From contig JBBRNL010000003.1 of the NCBI GenBank assembly GCA_038230335.1, positions 1 to 64,000 on the forward strand: a stretch of 64,000 bases of DNA, read 5' to 3'. Within the stretch, counting starts at the first letter, position 1, and the number at the start of each line of letters is the position of its first letter. This stretch comes from JBBRDU01 sp038230335 (lineage in GTDB: Bacteria; Verrucomicrobiota; Verrucomicrobiia; Chthoniobacterales; UBA10450). The position numbers were made by a program, and so were the translations under genes. The notes under the pieces were generated by a model. It was not told where the DNA came from, ran no database searches, and saw only the letters and a program-made list of their open reading frames with translations. Below are positions 55,472 through 63,888 of this stretch, piece by piece.

Positions 55472-55849
55472 ATGAAAAATAGATTACCTCTCATTGGTTC
55501 AGTCGCGTCGCTCGTGTTTCTTGGCCTGGCCATCTGCGGGACGACGCTAGCCAAACCGCCGCGTCAAGCGGCCGCCAGTCCTACTCCGGCTGCGAACGCG
55601 GGCGAACCCAAGCCGGGCACACTTCTGACGGGGAATGTCATCGTCGCGACTCCAATCACGAAGGAAGACGCAGCCAAGAAGTATCCGGCGCAGAAAGGCA
55701 ATTACATAATAGGGGAACGCGATGTGCATGCGCCATCCGGTGTGATCGCCAGTCCCTACCCTCCGCACCAACTCTTCGACTGTTCGAAGATCGGCCATGG
55801 CGAACTGGCGCTCGACACGCATACGAACAGAGTCTTCACTCGGCCCTAA
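55472..55849 (+). CDS. Small secreted protein with a shared C-terminal SPYPP motif
   Basis: A 125-aa protein with a signal peptide (about 1-28) and a Pro/Ala-rich linker. The C-terminal 35 residues contain ASPYPPHQLFDCSKIGHGEL and end ALDTHTNRVFTRP. The gene at 55904 ends with a related block, so the two are a tandem pair. Function unknown. Confidence 0.65.
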   Translation: MKNRLPLIGSVASLVFLGLAICGTTLAKPPRQAAASPTPAANAGEPKPGTLLTGNVIVATPITKEDAAKKYPAQKGNYIIGERDVHAPSGVIASPYPPHQLFDCSKIGHGELALDTHTNRVFTRP

Positions 55850-55903
55850 GGCAGAGCAACCTGCCGGGGGTTCGCGGGGTTTAATCGCGAAATGGAATCA
55901 ACT

Positions 55904-56296
55904 ATGAAAAGGCAAGCTTTCGGCGCCGTAACGGCGGTGGCCCTGCTCGCGTCGTTCTTAACATCCTGCGACTCACCTACGGGAGCAGGCGCCGGGTACG
56001 GCGCGGCCGCCGGTGCGATCATCGGTGCTGCGGCCACCGGTCGGGTGCGCGGAGCAGCCATCGGCGCGGCTGCCGGTGCCGCGACCGGCGCACTCATCGG
56101 CCACTCCATTCAAGAGGATCGCGCCCGCCAATATGGCCCTGAACCGGATGGCGGTTACCCGATCGCGCGATGGAGCGGCACGCCGGGTCTCGTTATCAGC
56201 CCATATCCGCCCAATCGGTTGGTTGATGTGACCGGTATCCCACACGGCGCGCTCGTGCGCGATACGTCTACCGGCGGAATATTCCGGAAACCTTAA
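55904..56296 (+). CDS. Lipoprotein with glycine zippers and the shared SPYPP motif
   Basis: A 130-aa protein with a lipobox (LTSC) after its signal peptide. A glycine-zipper region (Gly/Ala repeats, AAAGAIIGAAATGRVRGAA) can span or associate with membranes. The C-terminus has ISPYPPNRLVDVTGIPHGAL and ends with DTSTGGIFRKP, matching the preceding gene's tail. Start at the ATG at 55904. The stop overlaps the convergent UbiD gene by 4 bp. Confidence 0.72.
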   Translation: MKRQAFGAVTAVALLASFLTSCDSPTGAGAGYGAAAGAIIGAAATGRVRGAAIGAAAGAATGALIGHSIQEDRARQYGPEPDGGYPIARWSGTPGLVISPYPPNRLVDVTGIPHGALVRDTSTGGIFRKP

Positions 56297-57792
56297 GCTT
56301 TCTTTTGCAGGGCATCGACCAGCGCCTGCGCTTCTTCCGTCATCTTGAGCAGTTCCGGCCATGTCCGGTGATAATTTTCACCAGGCAATTTCCGCGTTGC
56401 ATCAAAGCCCATATGCGAACCGATATTTTGCTCGCTCGGTGCATGATCGAGTGAGTCGCTCGGATTCCTGATCACGGTGCTGTCGCGCGCCGGATCGGTA
56501 TTGGCGCACAAACGGAACAGCACTTCGCTCGTGTTATGCACATCGCAGTCTTCGTCCACGACCACGATGTATTTACTGAACATCATCTGCCCCATGCCCC
56601 AGAGTCCGTGCATGATCTTGTATCCCTGATACGGATACTGCTTTCGAATGCTGACGAATACGAGGTTATGGAAAACCCCCTCCGGCGGTAAGGCCATGTC
56701 CACGATTTCCGGGAAATTCATTTTAAACACCGGTAGAAAGATGCGCACGCTCGCGTCTCCCAGATAAAAGTCTTCCATCGGCGGGATGCCGACAATGGTG
56801 GTGGGATAAATCGCGTCGCGCCGGTGCGTAATCGCCGTCAGATGGAACACCGGATAATCTTCCACCGCGGTGTAATAACCGGTGTGATCGCCGAAAGGCC
56901 CTTCCGGCTTTGTCTCACCTGGCTGGACGTAACCTTCCAGGACAAAATCAACATCAGCCGGCACCTCCAGGTCGACCGTTTTGCACCGGACCATTTCCAC
57001 GGACTTGCGCCGCAGAAATCCAGCGAACAAAATTTCGTCCAACCCATCGGGCAACGGCGCAGTCGCGGCAAATGTGTAGACCGGGTCACCCCCGATGGTC
57101 ACCGCCACGGGCATGCGCTCTCCGCGTTCGTAATAACGTTTGCCATGACGCGCACCGACTTTATGCACCTGCCAGTGCATCCCCGTGGACCGATCGTCAT
57201 ACACCTGCATCCGATACACCCCGACATTGCGGGCACCCGTTTCGGGATCCCGCGTATGCACGTTTGGCAGGGTGATGAAACGGCCGCCGTCTTTGGGCCA
57301 GCATTTCAGGATCGGAATGTCGCCCAGACTAACCGAATTATTGTCCGCGCTTTTCTCAACTGGGAGCGATGATTTGGGATCGACCAGTGTGACCACTTCC
57401 TGGCAGGCCGCTTCCTTGACCTGCTTCGGTCGCGCGTGCAGCAGGTGGATTCCCTGCTTGAGCAGGTTCCAACCTTCGCGCAGATCGGTCGGCGGCTTCG
57501 CCTTGAGAATCAATTGAATTTCCTGGGCAATTTCATCGATGCTCTCGCGCCCCAGCGCCATGGCCATGCGGCGGCGCGAACCCATCGTATTGATGGCGAC
57601 GGGAAATTTTGATTCTTTCCCGTCCACCATCGGTTTCTCGAAGAGAAGAGCTTTGCCGCCCTTCGGCGATTTCATTTCCCGATCCGCCCATTCGGTGATG
57701 AGCAGGTCGGTGTCGACCGGGATGGAAACGCGTTTCAGCTCGCCCGCTTGCTCCAGCGCGTCGAGGAATTGTCGAAAAGACCGGTAAGCCAT
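56293..57792 (-). CDS. UbiD-family decarboxylase
   Basis: A 499-aa prenylated-FMN decarboxylase. It shows NVGVYRMQVYDDRSTGMHW, with the prFMN-binding arginine, and PEGPFGDHTGYY, with active-site acidic residues. Relatives serve ubiquinone or menaquinone synthesis or aromatic acid breakdown. No UbiX (prFMN maker) is in the window. The pathway is therefore unproven; quinone synthesis is the default guess. Confidence 0.9.
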   Translation of the reverse strand: MAYRSFRQFLDALEQAGELKRVSIPVDTDLLITEWADREMKSPKGGKALLFEKPMVDGKESKFPVAINTMGSRRRMAMALGRESIDEIAQEIQLILKAKPPTDLREGWNLLKQGIHLLHARPKQVKEAACQEVVTLVDPKSSLPVEKSADNNSVSLGDIPILKCWPKDGGRFITLPNVHTRDPETGARNVGVYRMQVYDDRSTGMHWQVHKVGARHGKRYYERGERMPVAVTIGGDPVYTFAATAPLPDGLDEILFAGFLRRKSVEMVRCKTVDLEVPADVDFVLEGYVQPGETKPEGPFGDHTGYYTAVEDYPVFHLTAITHRRDAIYPTTIVGIPPMEDFYLGDASVRIFLPVFKMNFPEIVDMALPPEGVFHNLVFVSIRKQYPYQGYKIMHGLWGMGQMMFSKYIVVVDEDCDVHNTSEVLFRLCANTDPARDSTVIRNPSDSLDHAPSEQNIGSHMGFDATRKLPGENYHRTWPELLKMTEEAQALVDALQKKA

Positions 57793-57849
57793 CGGTAGCG
57801 GTGTGGCTACACTGGATGGCTCAAGGATGAAACGCGACCGTTTTCTGGA

Positions 57850-58419
57850 TTAACCTTGGGGCGCAGCTCCGGGGACCAGATATTGGTAGGACATCACCCG
57901 TCCATTGGAAAAGGTCACGACCTTGTACGGATAGGTAATGGTGGGAGAGAGCGCGGAGTAAAAGAAAGGGTCGTAGAACGGATCCCCGAATACGACGAAA
58001 CGCCCGCGGCCGCCATGTGATCGAATGAGACCGCCGCCGCCGAATCCGCCATATCCGCCAAAGCCGGGGCCGAAGCCCGGACCGTAACCGTAACCCGGAC
58101 CATAACCGTAACCCGGATAATAGGCTGACCCGTAAGGAGCGCTCCGAGTCCAAACATAAATCCAGGTCTCTGTGGCGCGCCCGCGCATGGCCCCCTCTGT
58201 TTTTTGCTCAGGGGAGCCCCACGATAGCCAGACCGCATTTTTCGACATGCCGGTCCGGATTTGTCCACTCGATACGAGCCCCTGGTCCCGGGCCGAAAGA
58301 CTTTGGTAAAGATCAGGATGCTCGGAAATCCGGTTTTCCGGAGTAGAGCAGCTCGCTAGAACGATCGCACTGGCGGCGAGACTGAAGGTCAACGCACGGG
58401 TAAGGAATGGACGCTTCAT
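57850..58419 (-). CDS. Gly/Tyr-rich lipoprotein of unknown function
   Basis: A 189-aa protein starting MKRPFLTRAL at 58419. Lipobox LASC after a signal peptide. The centre (about 105-135) is a repeat of GYGYGPGY units, encoded by a short tandem DNA repeat at about 58045-58120. The first half has GLVSSGQIRTGMSKNAVWLSWG, a helix-turn pattern seen in SmpA/OmlA-like outer-membrane lipoproteins. Function unknown. Confidence 0.65.
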   Translation of the reverse strand: MKRPFLTRALTFSLAASAIVLASCSTPENRISEHPDLYQSLSARDQGLVSSGQIRTGMSKNAVWLSWGSPEQKTEGAMRGRATETWIYVWTRSAPYGSAYYPGYGYGPGYGYGPGFGPGFGGYGGFGGGGLIRSHGGRGRFVVFGDPFYDPFFYSALSPTITYPYKVVTFSNGRVMSYQYLVPGAAPQG

Positions 58420-58504
58420 GGGGAAAAGTACAGTCACAGGTTTTAGAGTCAAACAGCAGGGGTGCCTTGATTCAACCCCGCCCTACCCGTAACGTTGCAC
58501 GGGA

Positions 58505-59506
58505 ATGGAAGATCGCCACGGACACCGGATTTCTTATCTGCGCGTTTCGATTACCGACCGCTGCAACGAGCGCTGCGCCTATTGTATGCCGGGCGAGTTG
58601 CACGAATGGCTGCCGCGCGAAGGGATCCTCAGCTTCGAGGAGACGCTGCGCCTGATTCGGATCGCCGCCGACCTCGGCGTATCCAAAATTCGCATCACCG
58701 GCGGCGAGCCGCTGACCCGCCGAGGCGTGCTGGATTTTGTCCGTCAGGTTCCGATTGTCCCGGGAATCCAGGAAGTCGGGCTATCCACCAACGGCACATT
58801 GCTGGCCCGGGAGATCACGTCGGGAACAACCACGGCGCAGGCGCTGCGCGATGCCGGGATCGATTCGGTCAATATTTCGCTCGATACGCTGGACGCAGAG
58901 TTTTACGCGCAGATTACCGGCCGCGATTTTCACCGCGCCGTTATCGATGGAATCGCCGCCGCCATTGCCGCGGGTTTCCCGCAAATCAAGGTCAATGCGG
59001 TTCTCATGCGCGGCCGCAACGAAGATCAACTCGTGCCGCTCATCGAATTTGCGGACGAACGCAAACTGCTCCTGCGCTTTATCGAGCTGATGCCGGTGAC
59101 CACGAATGACGTTTTAACGGAAGAGAACTTCCTCCCCGTGGCGGTAGCGAAACGAAACATTGAATCGAAATACGGCAGTTTGATTCCCGAGCCCGGCTTT
59201 CGCACGAACGGGCCGGCTACCTACTACCAGGTCCCCGGACGGTCTCAGCGCGTTGGGTTCATCGGCGCCATGACCAATCTGCATTTCTGCGAGAACTGCA
59301 ACAAGCTGCGTCTGACCTGCGACGGCAAATTGCGGCCCTGCCTCGGCAGCGCGCTCGAATTTGATATCATGCAGCCGCTGCGCGCGGGCGCAAGTGACGA
59401 TGAGTTACGTAATTTGTTTCTCGACGTGGTCGATCGAAAACCGGCCCAGCACGATTTTCGGGATAATTATCAGCCGGGGCGAAAGATGATCGCCATCGGT
59501 GGCTAG
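58505..59506 (+). CDS. moaA: GTP 3',8-cyclase MoaA
   Basis: The radical SAM enzyme that starts molybdenum-cofactor synthesis from GTP. Radical SAM cysteines are C20, C24 and C27 (DRCNERCAYCMP). The second cluster is in FCENCNKLRLTCDG, and the protein ends with the functional GG tail. 333 aa, first gene of moaA-moaC-moaB. Confidence 0.96.
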   Translation: MEDRHGHRISYLRVSITDRCNERCAYCMPGELHEWLPREGILSFEETLRLIRIAADLGVSKIRITGGEPLTRRGVLDFVRQVPIVPGIQEVGLSTNGTLLAREITSGTTTAQALRDAGIDSVNISLDTLDAEFYAQITGRDFHRAVIDGIAAAIAAGFPQIKVNAVLMRGRNEDQLVPLIEFADERKLLLRFIELMPVTTNDVLTEENFLPVAVAKRNIESKYGSLIPEPGFRTNGPATYYQVPGRSQRVGFIGAMTNLHFCENCNKLRLTCDGKLRPCLGSALEFDIMQPLRAGASDDELRNLFLDVVDRKPAQHDFRDNYQPGRKMIAIGG

Positions 59507-59508
59507 GG

Positions 59509-59976
59509 ATGAAGGCGCTCTCGCACGTCGGCGCGGATGGCCGCGCGCAAATGGTTGATGTGTCGGCCAAGCCGTCCGTGACGCGGACCGCGCTGGCCTC
59601 GGGCAAAATTCAACTCCAGCCGGAGACCATTCAACTCATCGCGGACAAGCAGAATGCAAAGGGTGATGTGTTTGCGGTCGCGCGGATCGCGGGAATTCAA
59701 GCCGCCAAACAAACGGCCCTGCTCATTCCGCTTTGCCACACCCTGCCGCTGAGCGACGTCAAGATTCATATCACCGCTTCCGCCGACTGCGCCGAGGTGC
59801 AATGCACCGCGCGAACGGTCGCCCAAACCGGAGTGGAGATGGAGGCTCTGACCGGAGTCGCCGTCGCGCTGTTGACGATTTATGACATGTGCAAAGCCGT
59901 CGATAAGGAGATGCGCATCTCCGACATCCGCCTCATCGAAAAAACAAAGAGTGCAGCCGACTCAAGGAATGATTGA
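59509..59976 (+). CDS. moaC: Cyclic pyranopterin monophosphate synthase MoaC
   Basis: Turns the MoaA product into cPMP. Conserved blocks: LIPLCHTLPLSDVKI, VEMEALTGVAVALLTIYDMCKAVDKEM, with the catalytic lysine in MCK. The usual GGKSG near the C-terminus is absent; the gene ends IRLIEKTKSAADSRND. Starts 2 bp after moaA. Confidence 0.93.
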   Translation: MKALSHVGADGRAQMVDVSAKPSVTRTALASGKIQLQPETIQLIADKQNAKGDVFAVARIAGIQAAKQTALLIPLCHTLPLSDVKIHITASADCAEVQCTARTVAQTGVEMEALTGVAVALLTIYDMCKAVDKEMRISDIRLIEKTKSAADSRND

Positions 59977-59980
59977 GTGA

Positions 59981-60025
59981 TGGAGTAATGGCAAAAGAGG
60001 ACTACCCCACCACTCCATTACTCCA
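59981..60025. promoter_or_regulatory. Inverted repeat around the moaB start
   Basis: TGGAGTAATGG (59981-59991) and CCATTACTCCA (60015-60025) are perfect complements, 23 nt apart. The annotated ATG (59988) lies inside the left arm, so an mRNA hairpin would hide it. If translation starts at the TTG at 60030, the repeat is just an intergenic element. Confidence 0.5.
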
Positions 60026-60515
60026 GTCTTTGCCGTCCATCACCGTCGGCATTATTACCATCTCCGATCGCGCGGCGGCCGGCGATTATGCAGATCTTGG
60101 GGGCCCCGCCTTGAAAAAAGTGGCGATCGATTCTGCCTGGAGTGTCTTGTGCGAAGCGGTCGTGCCGGACGACTCCGCCCGGATTCAGGAAACAATTCGT
60201 TCCTTCGCCAATCAGGGATGCGGCCTGATTCTAACCACGGGCGGGACCGGCATCGCGGCTCGGGATATCACACCGGAGGCCATTCGCGCCATCATGCGCG
60301 TCGAGATCCCCGGGTTTGGCGAAGTCATGCGCGCCGCGTCGATGAAGATCACGCCCAACTCAATCCTATCCCGCAGTCTCGCCGCCATTGTCGACCGCGC
60401 GCTTGTCATTGCCCTACCCGGTAAACCGAGCGGCGCCGTCGAGTGCCTCGGATTTGTCATGGGCGCCGTCCCTCACGGCGTTGCCCTCGCTCAGCGAGTC
60501 CCTACCTCCTGCTAA
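59988..60515 (+). CDS. moaB: MoaB/Mog molybdopterin-binding protein
   Basis: The adenylyl-transfer family acting late in molybdenum-cofactor synthesis. Motifs: VGIITISDRAAAGDYADLGGP, then LILTTGGTGIAARDITPEA. With the ATG at 59988 it has a 15-residue extension (AKEDYPTTPLLQSLPS) not typical of the family; the TTG at 60030 gives a normal N-terminus. Mog and MoaB cannot be told apart here. Confidence 0.9.
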   Translation: MAKEDYPTTPLLQSLPSITVGIITISDRAAAGDYADLGGPALKKVAIDSAWSVLCEAVVPDDSARIQETIRSFANQGCGLILTTGGTGIAARDITPEAIRAIMRVEIPGFGEVMRAASMKITPNSILSRSLAAIVDRALVIALPGKPSGAVECLGFVMGAVPHGVALAQRVPTSC

Positions 60516-60693
60516 TCTTCAGAGACATCCGGTAAATTCCTGATGCACGATGTCCGCCGACGGCGAGACGCTGACCGAGCAGCTCCGCTTGCTCCACTGG
60601 CGAGGAAAGCCTGCGATCTCGCTACGACCGACTTTCTAACATCTCAATTTACTCTATGCTGGGGGCCGGAGAACTTAAGAAGATGCGACAGAA

Positions 60694-61305
60694 ATGGCCA
60701 GAAGGTCCGCAACCTCAACTATCCCAGTAAGAGATGAGTTAGTGGCGATCGCTAAAGATCGGAATGGACTTGCGCCCAAGCAAACCTTCTCGGACGTTTT
60801 CGCACGGACGCAGAGACTTTCTCGTGATCGGCGAGAGCAACTGTGCCAATGGTGTCAACACGCGATGTCCAGCCGTAGCTTCCTGGGGGATGAACAGTGC
60901 CGTGCGTTTTTGGCTAAGGTGATTGTTGCTCTGATTCCGTGTTCTTTCGGCCTTATCGAAGCCGCTTTGGGAAGTCCAAGAGGAAGTTATTGTCGGGAAC
61001 TGCAGTTCTCGCTTTTTTGCTTTCTCGACGAGGTCCAAGGACGTTCAGCGCTCACTCTTTACAAAAGGAGAGTGCTCAAAATGATTTTTGACTACTTAAT
61101 TAATGTGAAATCTAATCAGGCAATGGCGGCTTGGATGGCGGGCGACCTGTTGGGCGACCACTGGAATCTGAAGGAAGCCACATTCGTGCTGCGGAAGGCA
61201 ACCAGATTAGCTCGCTATAAGGCAGGCAGAGACGCGTTAGCGCATGCAGCTTCAAAGATAGGCAGTCGCATCGCGGCGGAGATAAGAAAAAGCCGAGGTA
61301 GTTGA
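60694..61305 (+). CDS. Soluble helical protein of unknown function
   Basis: A 203-aa protein, predicted mostly helical, with no recognised motif. Codon use is noticeably more AT-rich than in neighbours (for example around 61065-61130). That, plus the repeat-rich flank downstream, suggests recent acquisition or relaxed constraint. The 178 bp upstream hold no gene I can support. Confidence 0.5.
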   Translation: MARRSATSTIPVRDELVAIAKDRNGLAPKQTFSDVFARTQRLSRDRREQLCQWCQHAMSSRSFLGDEQCRAFLAKVIVALIPCSFGLIEAALGSPRGSYCRELQFSLFCFLDEVQGRSALTLYKRRVLKMIFDYLINVKSNQAMAAWMAGDLLGDHWNLKEATFVLRKATRLARYKAGRDALAHAASKIGSRIAAEIRKSRGS

Positions 61306-61638
61306 TCAACAACTCTTGAAGACGTTGCGTAGGAGAATTGGGGTCAGTCAACAAAGCTGCCTCTGCGCTATTTCAGGTGGGAAACAGGATCGGGAGGGGG
61401 GGCAGATTAGGGTCAGAGCTAACTATCGACACTGATCTCGCCTAACGATGATAGATCGGGAGCAGCGGAGCCGCTCATTTTTTAGCGCCCAGGGGCGCGG
61501 GCACTGTTAACAACGCCTTCGGAGCGGTCGTTACACCACGGAGAATATGAACCAGGCCCGGCGTCGGTGGCGTCAGCCCAACCTGAAGAATTTCTGAATT
61601 AGAACATGCAATTCAGGGTTTCTATCCGAATAACTAGG
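61306..61638. other. Non-coding stretch with REP-like motifs
   Basis: No gene is supported. The stretch has two near-copies of a GGGTCAG word, AGAATTGGGGTCAG (61334) and AGATTAGGGTCAG (61404), two compact hairpins (61460-61498) and a T run. The GGGGTCAG context resembles sequences flanking REP-associated transposases in other genomes, but no transposase is here. Confidence 0.45.
61460..61498 (+). terminator. Hairpin with T run, then GC palindrome
   Basis: GAGC (61460) to GCTC (61473-61476) with an inner stem, followed by ATTTTTTAG with six T (61478-61483). Immediately after is GCGCCC, AG, GGGCGC (61485-61498). The first is a plausible intrinsic terminator on the plus strand. Confidence 0.42.
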
Positions 61639-62016
61639 ATGAAGACGTTCTCCCAAGTCCTGTTAGGCCTCATGTTTCTGCTGCTCGCCGGGACCGGCTA
61701 CACGGCGGCCCCGAAAATCGACCAGGATGATTACGCGCGTTACCTCGTCTCGAATCCGGAGCCCGTCATTCCCATGGTCGCCTTACGCAAAGGGTGGGGT
61801 GGCCACATCATCTGCATACTGACAATTAACCCGAAGAACGGGGTGGTGGATGAGGTCAAGGTCGTTAAGCATACCGGATACCCGAAGCTGGACGCTGAAA
61901 CGGTGATGACGCTTTTTAAATGGCGCTTTCGCCCGGGCACCATCACTCAGGCTAGAATCAGCTATGAACTAGGCGTCTATGGGCGGTCCCATGACTATCA
62001 TTCCGGTGGCTATTGA
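61639..62016 (+). CDS. Secreted protein with a TonB C-terminal-like domain
   Basis: A 125-aa protein with a signal peptide (about 1-23). The mature part is a TonB-C fold: ILTINPKNGVVDEVKVVKHTGYPKLD, then ETVMTLFKWRFRPG. It lacks the N-terminal anchor and Pro-rich linker of true TonB, so it is not an energy transducer. The ATG at 61639 is chosen over one 11 codons earlier. Confidence 0.75.
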   Translation: MKTFSQVLLGLMFLLLAGTGYTAAPKIDQDDYARYLVSNPEPVIPMVALRKGWGGHIICILTINPKNGVVDEVKVVKHTGYPKLDAETVMTLFKWRFRPGTITQARISYELGVYGRSHDYHSGGY

Positions 62017-62075
62017 GAGTCATCGGCCTTGTCGATAACGGCGCTCCCGCTATCCGGCGAGGGCACGCCTCGAAC

Positions 62076-62495
62076 TTACTTAACGGTTGCCGTCGCGCGT
62101 TCTATCCAGCCGGCTGCGAATGGAGTATTGGGTTGGTAGATTCGCTGTTTGGTCAGATAGGTCATCCGTTGGTTAACGTAGTAGGTGCGCGCACTGCCAT
62201 CCTCGCCCGAAACTGATTCATAGTGACCATCAGCGTCGCGGAAACCCGTCCAAGCTCTCTGCGAGGCGATGAGAGCCTCCCGCGATGCGGGTAATCCTTC
62301 TGCCTTGAGCCGTTCCTCAAAGATTTTGGTGAGTAACGCATCAACCCGCTTGAATTCGTCGTACGCGCGTTGGTTCTGTTCGGCTTGACTGAGGTTTGTG
62401 TGATCTTTGGTCGTACTCTCTCCCACGCCGGACGGCAGGAATGCTAAAACTCCCAGGGCGCACAGGAGAAATAAAAAAGAAGCATTGGTTTTCAT
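62076..62495 (-). CDS. LprI/DUF1311-like secreted protein
   Basis: A 139-aa protein starting MKTNASFLF at 62495, with a signal peptide. The helical mature part includes LIASQRAWTGFRDADGHYE, the DUF1311 core, related to lysozyme-inhibitor LprI. The cysteine that often follows this motif is missing. Confidence 0.7.
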   Translation of the reverse strand: MKTNASFLFLLCALGVLAFLPSGVGESTTKDHTNLSQAEQNQRAYDEFKRVDALLTKIFEERLKAEGLPASREALIASQRAWTGFRDADGHYESVSGEDGSARTYYVNQRMTYLTKQRIYQPNTPFAAGWIERATATVK

Positions 62496-62829
62496 GACAC
62501 TCCGTCGTGCATACCGCACCGATCCAAGGCGGCAGCGGCTGGCCAGGTAGGAGCATTTAAGGGCGCGAGGGCGGCAAAACAGGCGGATGTGCTTACTGTC
62601 CAGCCGGTAACTTTCAAGGATGTAACGCGCTGAAGGTCGAGAGCGTTGCGCCGATCGGTTGCCGGTGGATTTAAAGGGATGTCATTCATGTCGCGTTTCC
62701 TTATATGCCACCGCTACTTTGCTTGGTTAGGCTGGATGATGGAAGAGCGATCAAGAGAGTTTTTTGGACCCGGATGAGGGCGAACCCATCGCGTTGACCA
62801 GCCGAAGCCTCGGGCGTACTCTCCGCGCT

Positions 62830-63831
62830 ATGAACGACAAGGTTTCGACGGTGCAGCAGGGGGATGCGGAAGAGGGCGTCACGCGCCGAAGATTTCTTGG
62901 GGCGACTCTCGGAACCGGCGCCGCGCTTTTGGCGGGGGGATCGGCCGCAATCTTGCATGCCGCCTCATCGCTGGCGGCAGGTAAGAACACTTTCTCAACA
63001 TGGTCGCTAGGCGGCGACCTCCCGGTCAATCGCCTCGGCTTTGGCGCGATGCGTATCACCGGCGATGGCGTGTGGGGTTGGCCGCCTGATCGGGGGAACG
63101 CGCTAAAAGTGCTACGCCGGGCCGTTGAGCTCGGGGTCAATCTGATGGACACGGCCGACGCCTACGGACCGGAAGTGAGCGAGCTACTGATCGCGGAAGC
63201 GCTCCATCCTTACCCGGCTGGCCTCGTTATTGCGACCAAGGGCGGCCTAACCCGGCCCGGGCCCGGCCAGTGGGTGCCTAACGGGCGCCCTGAATACCTA
63301 ACCGAATGTGTCGAGAAAAGTCTCAAGCGCCTACGGCTCGAGCGGATTGATCTGTACCAATTGCACCGCATTGATTCAAAAGTGCCGGTGGAGGAATCAC
63401 TGGGCGCTCTCAAGAAAATGCAGGACACGGGAAAAATTCGGCACGTCGGATTATCCGAAGTCACACCGGAGGAGATCGAGCGGGCGAAAAAAGTTATTCC
63501 GATCGTGAGCGTTCAGAATCAGTACAATATTTGGAACCGCAAGTCGGAGAAAACCCTTCTCTATTGCGAGAAAGAGCGCCTTGCCTTTATCCCATGGTCG
63601 CCGATCGGGGCGGGCAAATCCGCGAAGCTTGGCCGGGCTTTGGAAGATGAGGCGAAGCGTCGCGGAACCAGCGTTGTACAACTTGCCCTTGCCTGGCTTC
63701 TGCAGCGATCTCCCGTCATGCTGCCGATTCCCGGTACGTCGTCGGTCGCGCACTTGGAGGAAAACGTCGCCGCCGCGGCGCTTAAGTTAAGTCCTGCGGA
63801 ATGGAAGGCGATTGAAGCTTTGGCGGCCTGA
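62830..63831 (+). CDS. Tat-exported aldo/keto reductase
   Basis: A 333-aa NAD(P)H-dependent oxidoreductase. The Tat signal has TRRRFLGATLG (about residues 18-28). The AKR tetrad is visible: Asp and Tyr in MDTADAYG, Lys in IATKGG and His in LYQLHRID. The frame extends 22 codons upstream; the ATG at 62830 is the better start. Substrate unknown. Confidence 0.88.
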   Translation: MNDKVSTVQQGDAEEGVTRRRFLGATLGTGAALLAGGSAAILHAASSLAAGKNTFSTWSLGGDLPVNRLGFGAMRITGDGVWGWPPDRGNALKVLRRAVELGVNLMDTADAYGPEVSELLIAEALHPYPAGLVIATKGGLTRPGPGQWVPNGRPEYLTECVEKSLKRLRLERIDLYQLHRIDSKVPVEESLGALKKMQDTGKIRHVGLSEVTPEEIERAKKVIPIVSVQNQYNIWNRKSEKTLLYCEKERLAFIPWSPIGAGKSAKLGRALEDEAKRRGTSVVQLALAWLLQRSPVMLPIPGTSSVAHLEENVAAAALKLSPAEWKAIEALAA

Positions 63832-63888
63832 CGCGACTCGGCAACTTCCACCGGCATTTGCGGGGGTTGTTGGTTAGGCGTCACTCGA

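Noticed and set aside
58045..58120. Tandem DNA repeat as a mobile or CRISPR-like element
   Set aside because: It is in frame within the lipoprotein gene and only encodes GYGYGPGY units.
60543..60737. 64-codon plus-strand frame after moaB
   Set aside because: No start signal, no protein-like pattern, and it overlaps the better-supported gene at 60694 in another frame.
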